Positions 16,934-27,090 of a stretch of 64,000 nucleotides of DNA are shown piece after piece. Origin of the DNA: Arthrobacter sp. H35-D1 (lineage in GTDB: Bacteria; Actinomycetota; Actinomycetes; Actinomycetales; Micrococcaceae). The position numbers and the translations under genes are program-made. The first letter of the stretch is position 1, and the number at the start of each line of letters is the position of its first letter. The notes beneath the pieces were generated by a model that saw only the letters and a program-made list of their open reading frames with translations, was not told the origin of the DNA and searched no databases. The DNA lies in contig NZ_JASISP010000001.1 in assembly GCF_030063185.1 (NCBI RefSeq), forward strand, positions 1-64,000. The letters are read 5' to 3'.

Positions 16934-18766
16934 CTATGCGGCGAACCGTTCCTTCAGGCCGCTGAGTTCGGCAGCCAATTCCTGGGGCAGGGAGTCACCA
17001 AAGCGGGCGTACCATTCCTCGATGCCGGCCAGCTCGGTCTCCCATTCTTCCGGGACCACCTTGAGTGCATCGGCCATGTCCGAGTCCGTGACCTGAATCC
17101 CGGCCAGGTCCAGTGAGCCGGGGGCCGGGATGAAACCGATGGGTGTTTCAACAGCCTCAGCGGTGCCCTCCAAACGCTCGACTACCCATTTGAGCACGCG
17201 GCTGTTCTCGCTGAACCCGGGCCAGGCGAAGCTGCCGTCGTCCGTGCGGCGGAACCAGTTCACCAGGAAAATCTTGGGCAACCGCTCGTGGTTGGCGTTG
17301 GCTGAAAGCTCAATCCAGTGCTTGAGGTAGTCCCCCGCGTTGTAACCGATGAACGGCAGCATGGCCATCGGATCCCGGCGCACCACTCCAACAGCACCGG
17401 TGGCGGCCGCCGTCGTTTCCGAAGAAAGCGTGGAGCCCATGAAGACGCCGTGGTTCCAGTCCCGTGACTGGGTGACCAGCGGGATGGTGGTCTTGCGGCG
17501 CCCGCCAAACAAAATGGCGTCGATTTCCACGCCCTTGGGGTCGTAGTAATCCTTGGAGAGCATGTCCAGCTGGTCAATGGGGGTGCAGAAACGGGAGTTG
17601 GGGTGCGCTGCCGGGCGTCCGGAACCTGGCACCCAGCTGTTGCCCTGCCAATCCGTCAGGTGAGCGGGCACTTCGGTGGTCATGCCCTCCCACCAGACAC
17701 CGCCGTCGTCCGTCAGGGCAACGTTGGTGAAGATGGAATTGCCCTTGGCAATGGCAGCCATGGCATTGGGGTTGGTGTGCCAGCCGGTACCTGGCGCAAC
17801 GCCAAACAGGCCCGCCTCCGGGTTCACCGCCCGCAGCTCGCCCTCCTTGCCGAAGCGCATCCAGTTGATGTCGTCGCCCAAGGTTTCAGCCTTCCACCCG
17901 GGGATGGTGGGCTCGAGCAGCGCCAGGTTGGTCTTGCCGCACGCGGACGGGAACGCGGCGGCCACGTGGTGGTCCTGGCCTTCCGGACTTGTCAGCTTCA
18001 GGATCAGCATATGTTCGGCCAGCCATCCTTCGTCGCGCGCCATGGCGGAGGCGATGCGCAGGGCGAAGCATTTCTTGCCCAGCAGTGCGTTGCCGCCGTA
18101 GCCGGAGCCGAAGGAGAAGATGGAGCGCTCTTCCGGAAAGTGCACGATCCACTTTTCCGGATTGCACGGCCAGGACACGTCCTTGTCCCCGAGCGCCAGC
18201 GGTGCTCCCACCGAGTGGAGGGCGGGGACGAAAAAGGCATTGCTGTCTTCGAGCTTGCGCAGGACGTCGCTGCCAATACGCGCCATGATCCGCATGGAGG
18301 CAACCACGTAGGCGGAGTCGGTGATCTCCACGCCAAACTTGGGGTCTTCGGCGTCGAGCGGGCCCATGACGAATGGAATGACGTACATGGTGCGCCCGCG
18401 CATACTGCCGGCAAACTTGCCGTCCAGAATTTCCTTCATGGACGCCGGAGCCATCCAGTTGTTGGTGAAGCCGGCATCGCGCTCTTTTTCGGAGCAGATG
18501 AACGTCCGGCCTTCAACGCGGGCCACATCCACCGGGTCCGAGAATGCTGCAAAGGAGTTGGGGAACAGTTCCTGATTGAGCCGGGTCAGCGTTCCCTTTT
18601 CAACCAACTGATCAGTCAACTGTGCATATTCCGCTGCAGATCCGTCCACCCAGCGGATGCTCTCCGGCAAAGTGAGCGAGGCAACTTCCGCGACCCAAGA
18701 GGCGAGCCTCTTATGGGTGGTCATTGCCTGCTCAACGGTTTCCTGCACTGCAACAGCGTGGCCCAT
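16934..18766 (-). CDS. pckG: Phosphoenolpyruvate carboxykinase (GTP)
   Basis: A 610-residue gluconeogenic enzyme converting oxaloacetate and GTP to PEP, GDP and CO2 in the cytosol. Family signatures are the P-loop-like [18 protein letters not shown] (kinase-1a), the metal site [42 protein letters not shown], and [11 protein letters not shown]. The length is typical for the GTP type. The start ATG 18766 follows GAAGGGAA. It converges on hmp across the repeat modules. The 290 bp upstream to tRNA-Arg would carry the promoter. Confidence 0.96.
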   Translation of the reverse strand: MGHAVAVQETVEQAMTTHKRLASWVAEVASLTLPESIRWVDGSAAEYAQLTDQLVEKGTLTRLNQELFPNSFAAFSDPVDVARVEGRTFICSEKERDAGFTNNWMAPASMKEILDGKFAGSMRGRTMYVIPFVMGPLDAEDPKFGVEITDSAYVVASMRIMARIGSDVLRKLEDSNAFFVPALHSVGAPLALGDKDVSWPCNPEKWIVHFPEERSIFSFGSGYGGNALLGKKCFALRIASAMARDEGWLAEHMLILKLTSPEGQDHHVAAAFPSACGKTNLALLEPTIPGWKAETLGDDINWMRFGKEGELRAVNPEAGLFGVAPGTGWHTNPNAMAAIAKGNSIFTNVALTDDGGVWWEGMTTEVPAHLTDWQGNSWVPGSGRPAAHPNSRFCTPIDQLDMLSKDYYDPKGVEIDAILFGGRRKTTIPLVTQSRDWNHGVFMGSTLSSETTAAATGAVGVVRRDPMAMLPFIGYNAGDYLKHWIELSANANHERLPKIFLVNWFRRTDDGSFAWPGFSENSRVLKWVVERLEGTAEAVETPIGFIPAPGSLDLAGIQVTDSDMADALKVVPEEWETELAGIEEWYARFGDSLPQELAAELSGLKERFAA

Positions 18767-19021
18767 TGCGATTCCCTTCGATGAATGGGTGGGTGATGTC
18801 TAAATGCTATGGCTCGCCATTTGGACCCTCCGGGCATCGGATATGGGATGTACACGCTGGTGGCAGAGCAAATTCCCCGATTTTGTAAGGATCTTCCTTT
18901 CAGTTATCGCCATTAAACGTGTGCTAGATCACGTAGACCGGTCTAGTGCCGGGGAACACCACGGCTTCGATTTGTCTGCGGCGCCCATGTCGGGTTAGAG
19001 TTATTCACGGCCCGAGGGTCA

Positions 19022-19047
19022 ACAAAGAAACAAAGAAACAAAGAAAC
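19022..19047. repeat. Short A-rich octamer repeat before tRNA-Arg
   Basis: About three copies of ACAAAGAA lie directly upstream of the tRNA. This is a small direct repeat in an otherwise GC-rich area. It may be slippage in the tRNA promoter region; no function is evident. Confidence 0.5.
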
Positions 19048-19054
19048 AGAATAT

Positions 19055-19127
19055 GCGTGCGTAGCTCAATGGATAGAGCACCTGACTACGGATCAGGAGG
19101 TTGGGGGTTCGAGTCCCTTCGCGCGCA
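19055..19127 (+). tRNA. tRNA-Arg (ACG)
   Basis: A 73-base cloverleaf: acceptor GCGTGCG/CGCGCGC, D-arm GCTC/GAGC, anticodon stem CCTGA/TCAGG with loop CTACGGA (anticodon ACG), T-arm with TTCGAGT, discriminator A. CCA is not encoded. The A34 of the anticodon is the substrate of TadA, whose gene is at 45173 in this window. Confidence 0.95.
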
Positions 19128-19135
19128 CTATTGCA

Positions 19136-19175
19136 GAAAGGGTCCCAAACATTGAGTTTGGGACCCTTTCTTTTT
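19136..19175 (+). terminator. Terminator after tRNA-Arg
   Basis: AGAAAGGGTCCCAAAC pairs with GTTTGGGACCCTTTCT around a five-base loop and is followed by a T-run. It lies nine bases after the tRNA. Confidence 0.92.
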
Positions 19176-19267
19176 CGCATTTAACCGCGATCCAGTTGGC
19201 CCAGCGACTCCTGCCAGCAAAGGGCTGAAACCCGCGCTGACGCCACTCCCCCAATCGAAAGCGGAGC

Positions 19268-19300
19268 AGTCGGCAATGTTCTCGAAGAACATTGCCGACT
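19268..19300. repeat. Perfect 15-bp inverted repeat
   Basis: AGTCGGCAATGTTCT and AGAACATTGCCGACT flank CGA. No T-run follows. The region 19176-19654 has no supported gene; the palindrome is its only clear structure. It could be an operator, a transposon end or a bidirectional terminator. Confidence 0.5.
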
Positions 19301-19654
19301 AATGTACTTTCGGCGAGGCGGCGAGGGTACGGGCAGGATGATAGAGCCGCGAGGGTGGACGGCAGGGGGACGGGCGCGGCGGCGAGTGACGGGGCCGCGA
19401 ACAACGGTGCGGCGTGGCCATTTTTCGCTTCCCGCACGAGCGGCGACTACCGTATCTGGTGGCAGGTCCTTGCACCATTGGCTTTCGACGTTGTCACCGT
19501 TGTGGATGTTGTGGCCACCAAAAGGCGCCGGCACCGACCTCCAGTGGTCCTGATCCCGCCCGCTCCGGTGATATCCCGACACTGCAGCACGATCTGACCA
19601 GATCTTTCAGCAAGTCTCGACCCAATGGAACCAACATGCAGCAGGAGCCGACAA

Positions 19655-21109
19655 ATGACTGAACAAAAATCCCCGAATTTCATCGTTGTCATGACTGACG
19701 ACCAAGGCGCCTGGGCCCGCGGCCGCACCATGCCCGAGCTCATTACGCCCACGATTGATGACCTCGGGGCATCGGGGCATGAGCTCACTCGGTTCTTCTG
19801 CACCTCGCCGGTGTGCTCCCCCGCCAGGGCGTCCATGGCCACCGGTCGCATGCCGTCGGCCCACGGAGTCCATGACTGGCTGCGCAGCGAAAACAGCGGA
19901 GTCAGCACAGCCGGTGTCCACTACCTTGAGAACTTCGAAACCACAGCCGAGCTTCTGCACCGGTCCGGGTACACCTGCGCACACGCCGGCAAGTGGCACC
20001 TGGGCGATGCCCGCCAGGCGGCACCGGGCTTTCAGCATTGGTACAGCCACAGGGATGGCGGCGGCTCCTACTATGGGGCGCCCATGGTGGAAGACGGTAT
20101 GTTGCACGACGAGCCCGGCTACATCACCGATGCCATCTCGGAGCATGCAGCAGGGATGCTGCGCAAGCTGACGGACGCGGATGAACCGTTCTTCCTGCAA
20201 GTGCATTACACGGCACCGCACAGCCCATGGACCGAAGGCAACCACCCGGCGGAATACTTGGACCTTTACGACGGGTGCGAGTTCCCCAGCGTGCCGCGGC
20301 TTCCCGCCCATGACTGGTTCAACTGGGAGCACGGAGACCTTGCCGCTGCCATGCGGGACCCGAGGGAGAATTTGGCCGGCTTCTGTGCATCACTGACAGC
20401 TGTCGACAAGGGCGTTCGCCAGCTCCTGGATGTTCTGGAGGACGCCGGAGCCAGGGAGGACACCTATGTCATCTTTACCTCGGACAACGGCTTCAGCTGC
20501 GGCCACCACGGAATTTGGGGCAAGGGCAATGGGACGCTTCCGCTCAATGTCTGGGACGAGTCGATTCTTGTCCCGTTCATCATCAACCGGCCCGGCACCA
20601 TCGCGCCCCGCTTGGATGACGTCCTCACCACGGCAGCTTCCTTCCATGCGACAATTCTCGAACTGGCGGGGGCACCCAAACCCGTTGATCCGCTCATCGC
20701 CGGAGACTCCATTGCCCCGCGTTTTCTGGGAGCACCCGAGGAATGGGATGCCGCGGGAAAGGACTCGATCGTCATTTTCGACGAATACGGCGGCACACGC
20801 ATGATCCGCACCACCACGCACAAGTATGTCTCGCGCCACGGCGATGCCCCCGGTGAGCTTTACGACCTCACAACCGATCCCGGCGAGTTGTCCAACGAAT
20901 TCGAGAATCAGGCCTACGCGTCGGTTCGGACTCAACTGCACAGCCAGCTGGTGGAGTGGTTCCGGGACCATTCCGAACCCCAGTATGACGGCTTCGCCCG
21001 CCCGGTGACAGGCTTGGGCCAAACCTCCCCCGTGTGGACTTCCGACGACGATGCCCAGCGATATGTCAGCCCCGTGAAAGTGTCACGCCAGACCTCCCCC
21101 GGTGCTTGA
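19655..21109 (+). CDS. Sulfatase
   Basis: A 484-residue alkaline-phosphatase-superfamily sulfatase. The N-terminal metal site is NFIVVMTDDQGAWARG. The active-site signature CSPARASMATGR (C-x-P-x-R, about residue 57) has the Cys that must be turned into formylglycine. Further sites are HAGKWHLGD and VIFTSDNGFSCGHHGIWGKG. No signal peptide is seen, so it acts in the cytosol unless exported in another way. AGGAG lies seven bases before ATG 19655, so this start is chosen over ATG 19625. It precedes the convergent GntR gene of the amino-sugar cluster and could remove sulfate from imported sugars. The substrate is unknown. Confidence 0.9.
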   Translation: MTEQKSPNFIVVMTDDQGAWARGRTMPELITPTIDDLGASGHELTRFFCTSPVCSPARASMATGRMPSAHGVHDWLRSENSGVSTAGVHYLENFETTAELLHRSGYTCAHAGKWHLGDARQAAPGFQHWYSHRDGGGSYYGAPMVEDGMLHDEPGYITDAISEHAAGMLRKLTDADEPFFLQVHYTAPHSPWTEGNHPAEYLDLYDGCEFPSVPRLPAHDWFNWEHGDLAAAMRDPRENLAGFCASLTAVDKGVRQLLDVLEDAGAREDTYVIFTSDNGFSCGHHGIWGKGNGTLPLNVWDESILVPFIINRPGTIAPRLDDVLTTAASFHATILELAGAPKPVDPLIAGDSIAPRFLGAPEEWDAAGKDSIVIFDEYGGTRMIRTTTHKYVSRHGDAPGELYDLTTDPGELSNEFENQAYASVRTQLHSQLVEWFRDHSEPQYDGFARPVTGLGQTSPVWTSDDDAQRYVSPVKVSRQTSPGA

Positions 21110-21217
21110 ACTAGAAACTGTGCATAAACAAGAACGACGCACGGAAGTTCAGTCCCGTGCGTCGCTGGCGGTTCGCGTCGCTGGTGGTTTACGCCGCCTA
21201 TAGTTTTCCCGGTGGAA

Positions 21218-21952
21218 TCAGTCGCATTCCACGAAGGCCTTGATCTTGGCGCGGATCCCGTCGAAGTGGCAGTTGAGCAGCTGTGCCGCGGTTGCCGCAT
21301 CACGGGCGGCGACTGCCTCGTAAATCTTCCGGTGCGCAGCGGCAGTGTCCACCAGGTGCATGCCATCGGTACCGATCTCCACGTGGATCTTGCGGTAGAC
21401 CTTCCAAAAAACACTCATGAGGCTCATCAACAGGTCGTTGCCGAGAGGTTCAAAGAGCAGGCGGTGGAACTCTGCGTCCGCTTCGGCGAATTGTTCCCCG
21501 CGGGCTGCCAGCTGTTCCATCTTCACCACGGCTGCGTCAATGAGCAACAGGTGTTCCTTCGAGACAACGGGGATGCTGGAACTGACAAGGCCGGATTCAA
21601 GGGCTTGCCGGATATCGACCAGTTGCAACGCCTCGAGTCCTTCATGGCGCAGCGAGAGGCGGCCACGGAACGTCAGCCCGTCGGCAAGCGCGTCAAAGTT
21701 GCTGGGTGCCACAAACATGCCAAAACCGTGCCGGATCTCAATGACGCCCAAGGCTTGAAGGACCTTCAGCGACTCTCGCAGGGTGTTGCGGCCAACGCCC
21801 AGGACTTCGCACAGCTCACCTTCGGTGGGCATGGGGTCCCCGGCATCGAGATCCCGCTCCAAAATGAGCTCCATGATGTCCGCTTGGAGTGCGCGAAGCC
21901 GTGCTTGGGCGCTGAAGCGGGCCTTCGGGGTTACCGTCGAAATGGACAACAA
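21218..21952 (-). CDS. FadR-type GntR-family regulator of the amino-sugar cluster
   Basis: A 244-residue regulator. The N-terminal winged helix contains PMPTEGELCEVLGVGRNTLRE and GVIEIRHGFGMFVAP. The all-helical C-terminal FCD ligand-binding domain contains DAEFHRLLFEPLGNDLL and a late HRKIYEAVAARDA with metal-ligand His. It is divergent from the ABC transporter operon and two copies of the palindrome TCGGAnGTCCnA lie in the shared 370-bp region. By position it should control uptake and breakdown of the sugar, as NanR does for sialic acid, but the effector is inferred. Confidence 0.88.
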   Translation of the reverse strand: MLSISTVTPKARFSAQARLRALQADIMELILERDLDAGDPMPTEGELCEVLGVGRNTLRESLKVLQALGVIEIRHGFGMFVAPSNFDALADGLTFRGRLSLRHEGLEALQLVDIRQALESGLVSSSIPVVSKEHLLLIDAAVVKMEQLAARGEQFAEADAEFHRLLFEPLGNDLLMSLMSVFWKVYRKIHVEIGTDGMHLVDTAAAHRKIYEAVAARDAATAAQLLNCHFDGIRAKIKAFVECD

Positions 21953-22115
21953 AACTCCTCAAAAAATGTGCGTCGCATCCTGCGCCTTTTGTCACTTGCT
22001 TGGTCATATTGCAGGAGACGTTCCCGCGCGCATGATCAAGCATGATTTCCGGCGAAGGGCAACCTTCGTGCCGTGGTCGCCACCTGTGCGTCGACGTGAT
22101 TTCAATCATAGAATA

Positions 22116-22127
22116 TCGGATGTCCGA
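22116..22127. promoter_or_regulatory. Candidate GntR operator, proximal to the regulator
   Basis: TCGGATGTCCGA is a near-perfect palindrome in the divergent region between the regulator and the transporter. The same motif with one half less perfect occurs 154 bp away (22270). Paired copies suggest binding by the FadR-type protein to both promoters. Confidence 0.5.
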
Positions 22128-22269
22128 CAACTTGCCTAGGCAAAGCTGTTGGCCAGCGTTTGCGCCGAGTCGGCACAGCCGTGCGACGAAGCCTCGACCG
22201 AGTCCAAAACGAGATCAAAACTCCACTTGACCAACCGCTGTGATGGCTATTACAGTTTCACCATAAGCA

Positions 22270-22281
22270 TCGGACGTCCTA
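22270..22281. promoter_or_regulatory. Candidate GntR operator, proximal to the transporter
   Basis: TCGGACGTCCTA shares 10 of 12 bases with the site at 22116 and lies about 40 bp before the binding-protein start, where binding would affect the transport operon promoter or early transcript. Confidence 0.5.
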
Positions 22282-22319
22282 CCTCCGATAACTATTACAC
22301 GAAATGGTGAGTCAACCGA

Positions 22320-23942
22320 ATGAGCAATACTCTTCAGAACCTGCCTGTGACCCCCGCCTCGCGGCGGACATTCCTCAAGGCCGCCGGCGTCCTTGGTGCA
22401 GCAACCGCCTTCACCGCAACCCTGGCAGCATGCGGATCTTCATCCGACACCGGCACCGGCACCAAGAACACCGGCGAAGTCAACAAGGATCTCAGCATTG
22501 AAGCTGGCATCTCGTACTCACTGTCCACCGGTTTTGATCCCATGAGCTCCTCCGGCGCCACCCCGCTGGCGGCCAATCTGCACATCTTCGAGGGCTTGGT
22601 GGAACTCCACCCCGCAACGCGTGAACCCTACAACGCACTGGCTGCCGAAGACCCCAAAATGGTTGACGACAAGACCTACCAGGTCACCATCCGCGACGGC
22701 GCCACCTTCCACGACGGCACACCGGTCACCACCGAAGACGTCGCCTACTCCTTCGAGCGCGTGCTGGACCCGGCCAACCAGGCCCTGTTCGCACAGTTCA
22801 TCTTCTTCATCGACTCCGTCAAGGCACTCGATGACAAGACCGTCGAGTTCAAGCTGAACACCGCATTCAACGGCTTCGGCCCGCGCATCTCGGTCGTCAA
22901 GGTTGTCCCCAAGGCTTTGGCCTCGAAAGACCAGAAGGCCTTCGACGCCAACCCCGTCGGCACCGGCCCCTACAAGTTCGTTTCCGCAGCCAAGGACGAC
23001 AAGATCGTCTTCGCCCGCTTTGACGAGTACAACGGCTCCATGCCGGCGCTTGCCAAGGGTATGACCTGGTTCCTGCTCGCCGATGCCTCGGCCCGCGTCA
23101 CGGCCATGCAGTCCGGCCGCGTCCAGGCCATCGAAGACGTCCCCTACTTGGACGTTGACGCGCTCAAGAACAAGGTTGACGTTGAGTCCGTGCAGTCCTT
23201 CGGCCTGCTGTTCCTCATGTTCAACCTGTCCAAGGCTCCCTTCGACAAGAAGGAAGTCCGCCAGGCACTGCACTACGCCATGGACAAGGACGCCATCATC
23301 AAAACTGCCCTGCTGGGCAACGCGACGGCAGCCACCTCCTACTTCCAGGAGGGCAGCCCCAACTACCAGAAGGCTTCCACCGTCTACGGCTACGACGCCG
23401 ACAAGGCCAAGTCGCTGCTGGAATCGGCCGGGGTGAAGAACCTCAAGCTGACCCTCACCTCCACTGACACCGCATGGGTCAAGGACGTCATCCCGCTGAT
23501 CAAGAAGAACTGGGATGCCATTGGCGTTGACACCACACTGCAGCCCTTGGCTTCGGCTGCCGTCTACGCACCCGACAAGGTCGGCGGCCTGAACTACGAC
23601 GTCGTCGCCGCCCCCGGCGATCCGTCCGTCTTCGGCAACGATGCAGACATCCTGCTGAGCTGGTTCTTCCGCGGCGACACCTGGGCCAAGAACCGCTTCG
23701 CCTGGAGCGACACCGCCGAGTACAAGGAAGTCCAGGGCAAGCTCAACGAAGCACTGGCCGCGCCCGAGGAAGACGCCAAGAAGCTCTACAGCGAAATCAT
23801 CAACATCATCGCTGAAGAAGCCCCGCTGTACCCGATCTTCCACCGCAAGCTGCCCACGGCTTGGGACTCCAAGAAGCTCGTGGACTTCCAGCCGCTGCCC
23901 ACCACGGGCATTTCTTTCCTTGGAGTTGGCCGGACCTCCTAG
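22320..23942 (+). CDS. ABC transporter substrate-binding lipoprotein (family 5)
   Basis: A 540-residue periplasmic-type binding protein of the peptide/nickel family, anchored outside the membrane. The N-terminus has a twin-arginine motif ([10 protein letters not shown]) followed by a lipobox (TLAAC), so it is a Tat-exported lipoprotein. Family features include [29 protein letters not shown] and [18 protein letters not shown]. It heads the transport operon; a hairpin separates it from the permease genes. Together with the lyase, kinase and epimerase downstream, the likely ligand is a sialic acid or related amino sugar, although family 5 proteins mostly bind peptides. Confidence 0.92.
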   Translation: MSNTLQNLPVTPASRRTFLKAAGVLGAATAFTATLAACGSSSDTGTGTKNTGEVNKDLSIEAGISYSLSTGFDPMSSSGATPLAANLHIFEGLVELHPATREPYNALAAEDPKMVDDKTYQVTIRDGATFHDGTPVTTEDVAYSFERVLDPANQALFAQFIFFIDSVKALDDKTVEFKLNTAFNGFGPRISVVKVVPKALASKDQKAFDANPVGTGPYKFVSAAKDDKIVFARFDEYNGSMPALAKGMTWFLLADASARVTAMQSGRVQAIEDVPYLDVDALKNKVDVESVQSFGLLFLMFNLSKAPFDKKEVRQALHYAMDKDAIIKTALLGNATAATSYFQEGSPNYQKASTVYGYDADKAKSLLESAGVKNLKLTLTSTDTAWVKDVIPLIKKNWDAIGVDTTLQPLASAAVYAPDKVGGLNYDVVAAPGDPSVFGNDADILLSWFFRGDTWAKNRFAWSDTAEYKEVQGKLNEALAAPEEDAKKLYSEIINIIAEEAPLYPIFHRKLPTAWDSKKLVDFQPLPTTGISFLGVGRTS

Positions 23943-23963
23943 GTTCGTTCGCTCTTACACAGA

Positions 23964-24000
23964 CCAAGGGGCTGTGGCCCACCGGGCCATGGCCCCTTGG
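23964..24000 (+). terminator. Intercistronic hairpin after the binding-protein gene
   Basis: CCAAGGGGC pairs with GCCCCTTGG, and inside it GGCCC pairs with GGGCC. It is not followed directly by a T-run. Such hairpins behind binding-protein genes protect the upstream mRNA and lower permease expression. Confidence 0.6.
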
Positions 24001-24075
24001 CCTGAAACCATTTTTCCTATGACGCAGCACACAGTCTCCCTCTGAAACGCTGCAAATAGAACCGGAGTAAGTACA

Positions 24076-25032
24076 TTGGCAAACTTTTTGCGACTGCTGG
24101 GACGTCGGCTCGCAGCACTGCCGTTGATGATCCTGGGTGTCACCCTGCTCGTCTTCGTGGTGCTGCAGTTCGCTCCCGGCGACCGAGCCATTGCAGCGTT
24201 GGGCGAAGGTGCCTCCAAGGAAGCCTTGGCGCAATACCGCGAGGCCAACGGATACAACGACCCCCTTTTCATTCAATACTTCACCTACTTGGGCAAGCTC
24301 CTGACTGGCAACTTCGGTGACACCCTTCCGCCGGCAAAACCCGTCACCGAGGTTATTGCCGCCGCGTTCCCCGTGACGTTGCAGCTGACGTTCCTGGGCG
24401 TCCTGATTGCCATCGTCATCGCGTTGGTCTTCGGCGTGCTCGCCGCACTGTACCGCGACAAATGGGCCGACCAGCTCATCCGCATCTTCTCGGTCGCAGC
24501 CATCGCCACCCCGTCCTTCTGGTTGGGCATCCTGCTCATCCAGTGGTTCGCACTGGGCGACAATTCCTGGTTCCCCTCCGGCGGCCTCGCCAGTCCCGAC
24601 GAAGGCTTCATGGGCTGGCTGAAGTCGATGAGCTTGCCGGCGCTGGCGCTTGCCATCCCGGTTTCCGCGTCGCTGATCCGCGTTGTCCGCACCTCCATGG
24701 TGGAGGAACTGGACCGCGATTACGTCCGCACCGCCATCGGCAACGGCGTCCCGTACACCACTGTTGTTTCGCGCAACGTGCTGCGCAACGCGCTTGTCAC
24801 CCCGGTGACCGTGCTGGGACTGCGCATCGGCTACCTGCTGGGCGGCGCCGTCGTGATTGAAATGATCTTCTCACTGCCCGGCATGGGCCAGCAGATCCTC
24901 AACGGCATCACCAACGTGGACACCAACCTGGTTCAGGGCGTGGTGCTCGTCATCGCCGTGACGTTTGTGCTCGTGAACATCCTGGTGGACCTTCTCTACT
25001 TGCTCATCAACCCCCGAATCAGGACGGTCTAA
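24076..25032 (+). CDS. ABC transporter permease, DppB-like
   Basis: A 318-residue inner-membrane permease. Six helices are visible, the first after LRLLGRRLAALPLMILGVTL. The cytoplasmic coupling loop is DYVRTAIGNGVPYTTVVSRN (EAA region). It uses a TTG start at 24076 with CCGGAG upstream. It is followed after three bases by the fused permease-ATPase gene. It forms the channel with the DppC-like half of the next protein. Confidence 0.92.
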   Translation: MANFLRLLGRRLAALPLMILGVTLLVFVVLQFAPGDRAIAALGEGASKEALAQYREANGYNDPLFIQYFTYLGKLLTGNFGDTLPPAKPVTEVIAAAFPVTLQLTFLGVLIAIVIALVFGVLAALYRDKWADQLIRIFSVAAIATPSFWLGILLIQWFALGDNSWFPSGGLASPDEGFMGWLKSMSLPALALAIPVSASLIRVVRTSMVEELDRDYVRTAIGNGVPYTTVVSRNVLRNALVTPVTVLGLRIGYLLGGAVVIEMIFSLPGMGQQILNGITNVDTNLVQGVVLVIAVTFVLVNILVDLLYLLINPRIRTV

Positions 25033-25035
25033 GTC

Positions 25036-27090
25036 ATGCGCAGCAAACTTGCCGAACGACTCAGCGCCCCGGGCCTGCGCTTCAAGGCCCTGTCGCTGGG
25101 TTCCAAACTGTCCCTGCTCTTCCTGCTCTTCATCGCCATTGTTGCCATTCTGGCTCCCTGGATCTCTCCGTACGATCCGCTCAACACCGGCGATCCGGCC
25201 CAGGCGCCCAGCTCCGAACACTGGTTCGGCACCGACCGCATTGGCCGCGATGTCCTGTCCCGCCTGATGTACGGGGCCCAGGCATCGCTGATGATCGGCC
25301 TCGGCTCGGTGGCCCTGGCCATCCTCCTCGGCGCCACCCTCGGCGCGCTGGCTGCGACGTCGTCCAAGGCCGTCAATGAGACCATCATGCGTGTCATGGA
25401 CGTCCTGATGGCCTTCCCCGGCATCGCCCTGGCCGCGGTGCTGCTGACGGCTTTCGGCAACTCGGTCCCCACGATCATCATCGCGATCGCCATCATTTAC
25501 ACCCCGCAGCTTGCCCGCGTGGTGCGTGCCAACGTCCTGTCCCAGTACGGTGAGGACTACGTCCGCGCCGAGCGTGTGATCGGCGCAGGCCGCGCCTACA
25601 TCATGATCAAGCACATTGTGCGCAACACCGCCGCCCCCGTGCTGGTGTTCGCCACGGTCATGGTGGCCGACGCCATCATCCTGGAAGCTTCCCTTTCCTT
25701 CCTCGGCGCCGGTATTCAGGATCCCGATCCCAGCTGGGGCAACGTCATCTCCTACGGGCGCAACCTGGTGCTGTCCGGCGGCTGGTGGGCAACCACCTTT
25801 GCCGGTCTCGTCATCCTGCTGACGGTGCTCGCACTGAACATCCTGGCTGAAGGCCTCACCGATGCCATGGTCAACCCGCGCATCAAGAAAGCTGCTCCAG
25901 TGAAGGACGACGACGGTTCGGCAGCTGCCGCTGTGGCGCTCGCCAAGGCTGATGCCGCTGCCCGCGCAGCCGTCGAAGACCCCTTCGCGGCCCTGGATGT
26001 GGAACTGCTCCGGCTCCAGGAAGTGGAGCTCTCACGCAGCGACCGGTTGCCCCAAGTAGGTGCGAACGCCCGTGTGATCCTCGAAGTCAAGGACCTCTCG
26101 ATCCGCTTCCCCGGACGGTACGACCAGACCGCCATCGTGGACCGTGTCTCCTTCACCGTCCGTGAGGGTGAAACCATGGGCTTGGTGGGCGAGTCCGGTT
26201 GCGGCAAGTCCATCACTTCACTGGCTGTCATGGGCCTGCTGCCCAAGACGGCGGAAGTCACCGGTTCCATCAAGTTCGACGGCAAGGAACTGCTGGATCC
26301 GGTCGCCAAGAACAGCTCCGAGAAGGCCTACCAAGGTCTGCGTGGCGAACAGATCGCCATGGTCTACCAGGATGCGTTGAGCTCGCTCAACCCGTCCATG
26401 CTGATCAAGGACCAGATGTTGCAGCTGACCCGCCGCAATGGACGCAAGACACCGGCGGAACTGCTTGAACTGGTGAAGCTGGATCCCGTGCGCACGCTCA
26501 AGAGCTACCCGCACGAGCTGTCCGGCGGCCAGCGCCAGCGCGTGCTGATCGCCATGGCGCTCTCGCGTTCACCGAAGATTGTGGTTGCCGACGAGCCCAC
26601 CACCGCCCTGGATGTGACAGTCCAGAAACAGGTTGTGGACCTGCTGAACGAACTGCGCGAGCAGCTTGGCTTTGCCATGGTCTTCGTCAGCCACGACCTC
26701 GCCTTGGTGGCCTCGCTGGCGCACAAGATCACCGTCATGTACGCCGGCCAGGTGGTGGAATCCGCACAGGCTTCGGCACTGCTGGCAAACCCCACCCACG
26801 AATACACTCGTGGCCTGCTGGGCGCCGTGCTCTCCATTGAGTCCGACGCCGCCCGGTTGCACCAGATCCCCGGAACGGTTCCTTCACCCCGTGAGTTTGC
26901 CTCCGGCGACAGGTTTGCCGGTCGCTCCCAGCGTCCCGACGCCGACCCGAACCAGAAATTGGCGTTTGTCCCCGTCTCGAGCGATGGCGTCTCGGGCGAT
27001 GGCGTCTCGGGCGAGCACTTCTGGGCCAGCCACAAGCTCGACGATGCCCAGCCGGTTTCCGCCGGGGCAGAAACGGAAGGTGCCTCATGA
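25036..27090 (+). CDS. Fused DppC-like permease and DppD-like ATPase
   Basis: A 684-residue fusion. Residues 1-285 are a DppC-type permease (WFGTDRIGRDVLSRLMYGA; EDYVRAERVIGAGRAYIM coupling loop; SLSFLGAGIQDPDPSWGN). A linker rich in Ala and Lys covers about 286-345. Residues 346-600 are an ABC ATPase with Walker A GESGCGKS, Q-loop VYQDALSSLNP, signature LSGGQRQRV and Walker B VVADEPTTALD. The C-terminus has the oligopeptide-type extension plus a short GVSGD duplication. In most transporters these are two separate proteins. The gene overlaps the next ATPase by ATGA. Confidence 0.93.
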   Translation: MRSKLAERLSAPGLRFKALSLGSKLSLLFLLFIAIVAILAPWISPYDPLNTGDPAQAPSSEHWFGTDRIGRDVLSRLMYGAQASLMIGLGSVALAILLGATLGALAATSSKAVNETIMRVMDVLMAFPGIALAAVLLTAFGNSVPTIIIAIAIIYTPQLARVVRANVLSQYGEDYVRAERVIGAGRAYIMIKHIVRNTAAPVLVFATVMVADAIILEASLSFLGAGIQDPDPSWGNVISYGRNLVLSGGWWATTFAGLVILLTVLALNILAEGLTDAMVNPRIKKAAPVKDDDGSAAAAVALAKADAAARAAVEDPFAALDVELLRLQEVELSRSDRLPQVGANARVILEVKDLSIRFPGRYDQTAIVDRVSFTVREGETMGLVGESGCGKSITSLAVMGLLPKTAEVTGSIKFDGKELLDPVAKNSSEKAYQGLRGEQIAMVYQDALSSLNPSMLIKDQMLQLTRRNGRKTPAELLELVKLDPVRTLKSYPHELSGGQRQRVLIAMALSRSPKIVVADEPTTALDVTVQKQVVDLLNELREQLGFAMVFVSHDLALVASLAHKITVMYAGQVVESAQASALLANPTHEYTRGLLGAVLSIESDAARLHQIPGTVPSPREFASGDRFAGRSQRPDADPNQKLAFVPVSSDGVSGDGVSGEHFWASHKLDDAQPVSAGAETEGAS

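Noticed and set aside
15987-16965. Ser/Pro-rich ORFs in the 41-bp repeat region
   Set aside because: They are direct translations of tandem repeats, without ribosome binding sites, and change frame between units.
19294-19654. Small ORFs between tRNA-Arg terminator and the sulfatase
   Set aside because: Arg/Ala-rich frames on both strands with no motif or ribosome binding site.
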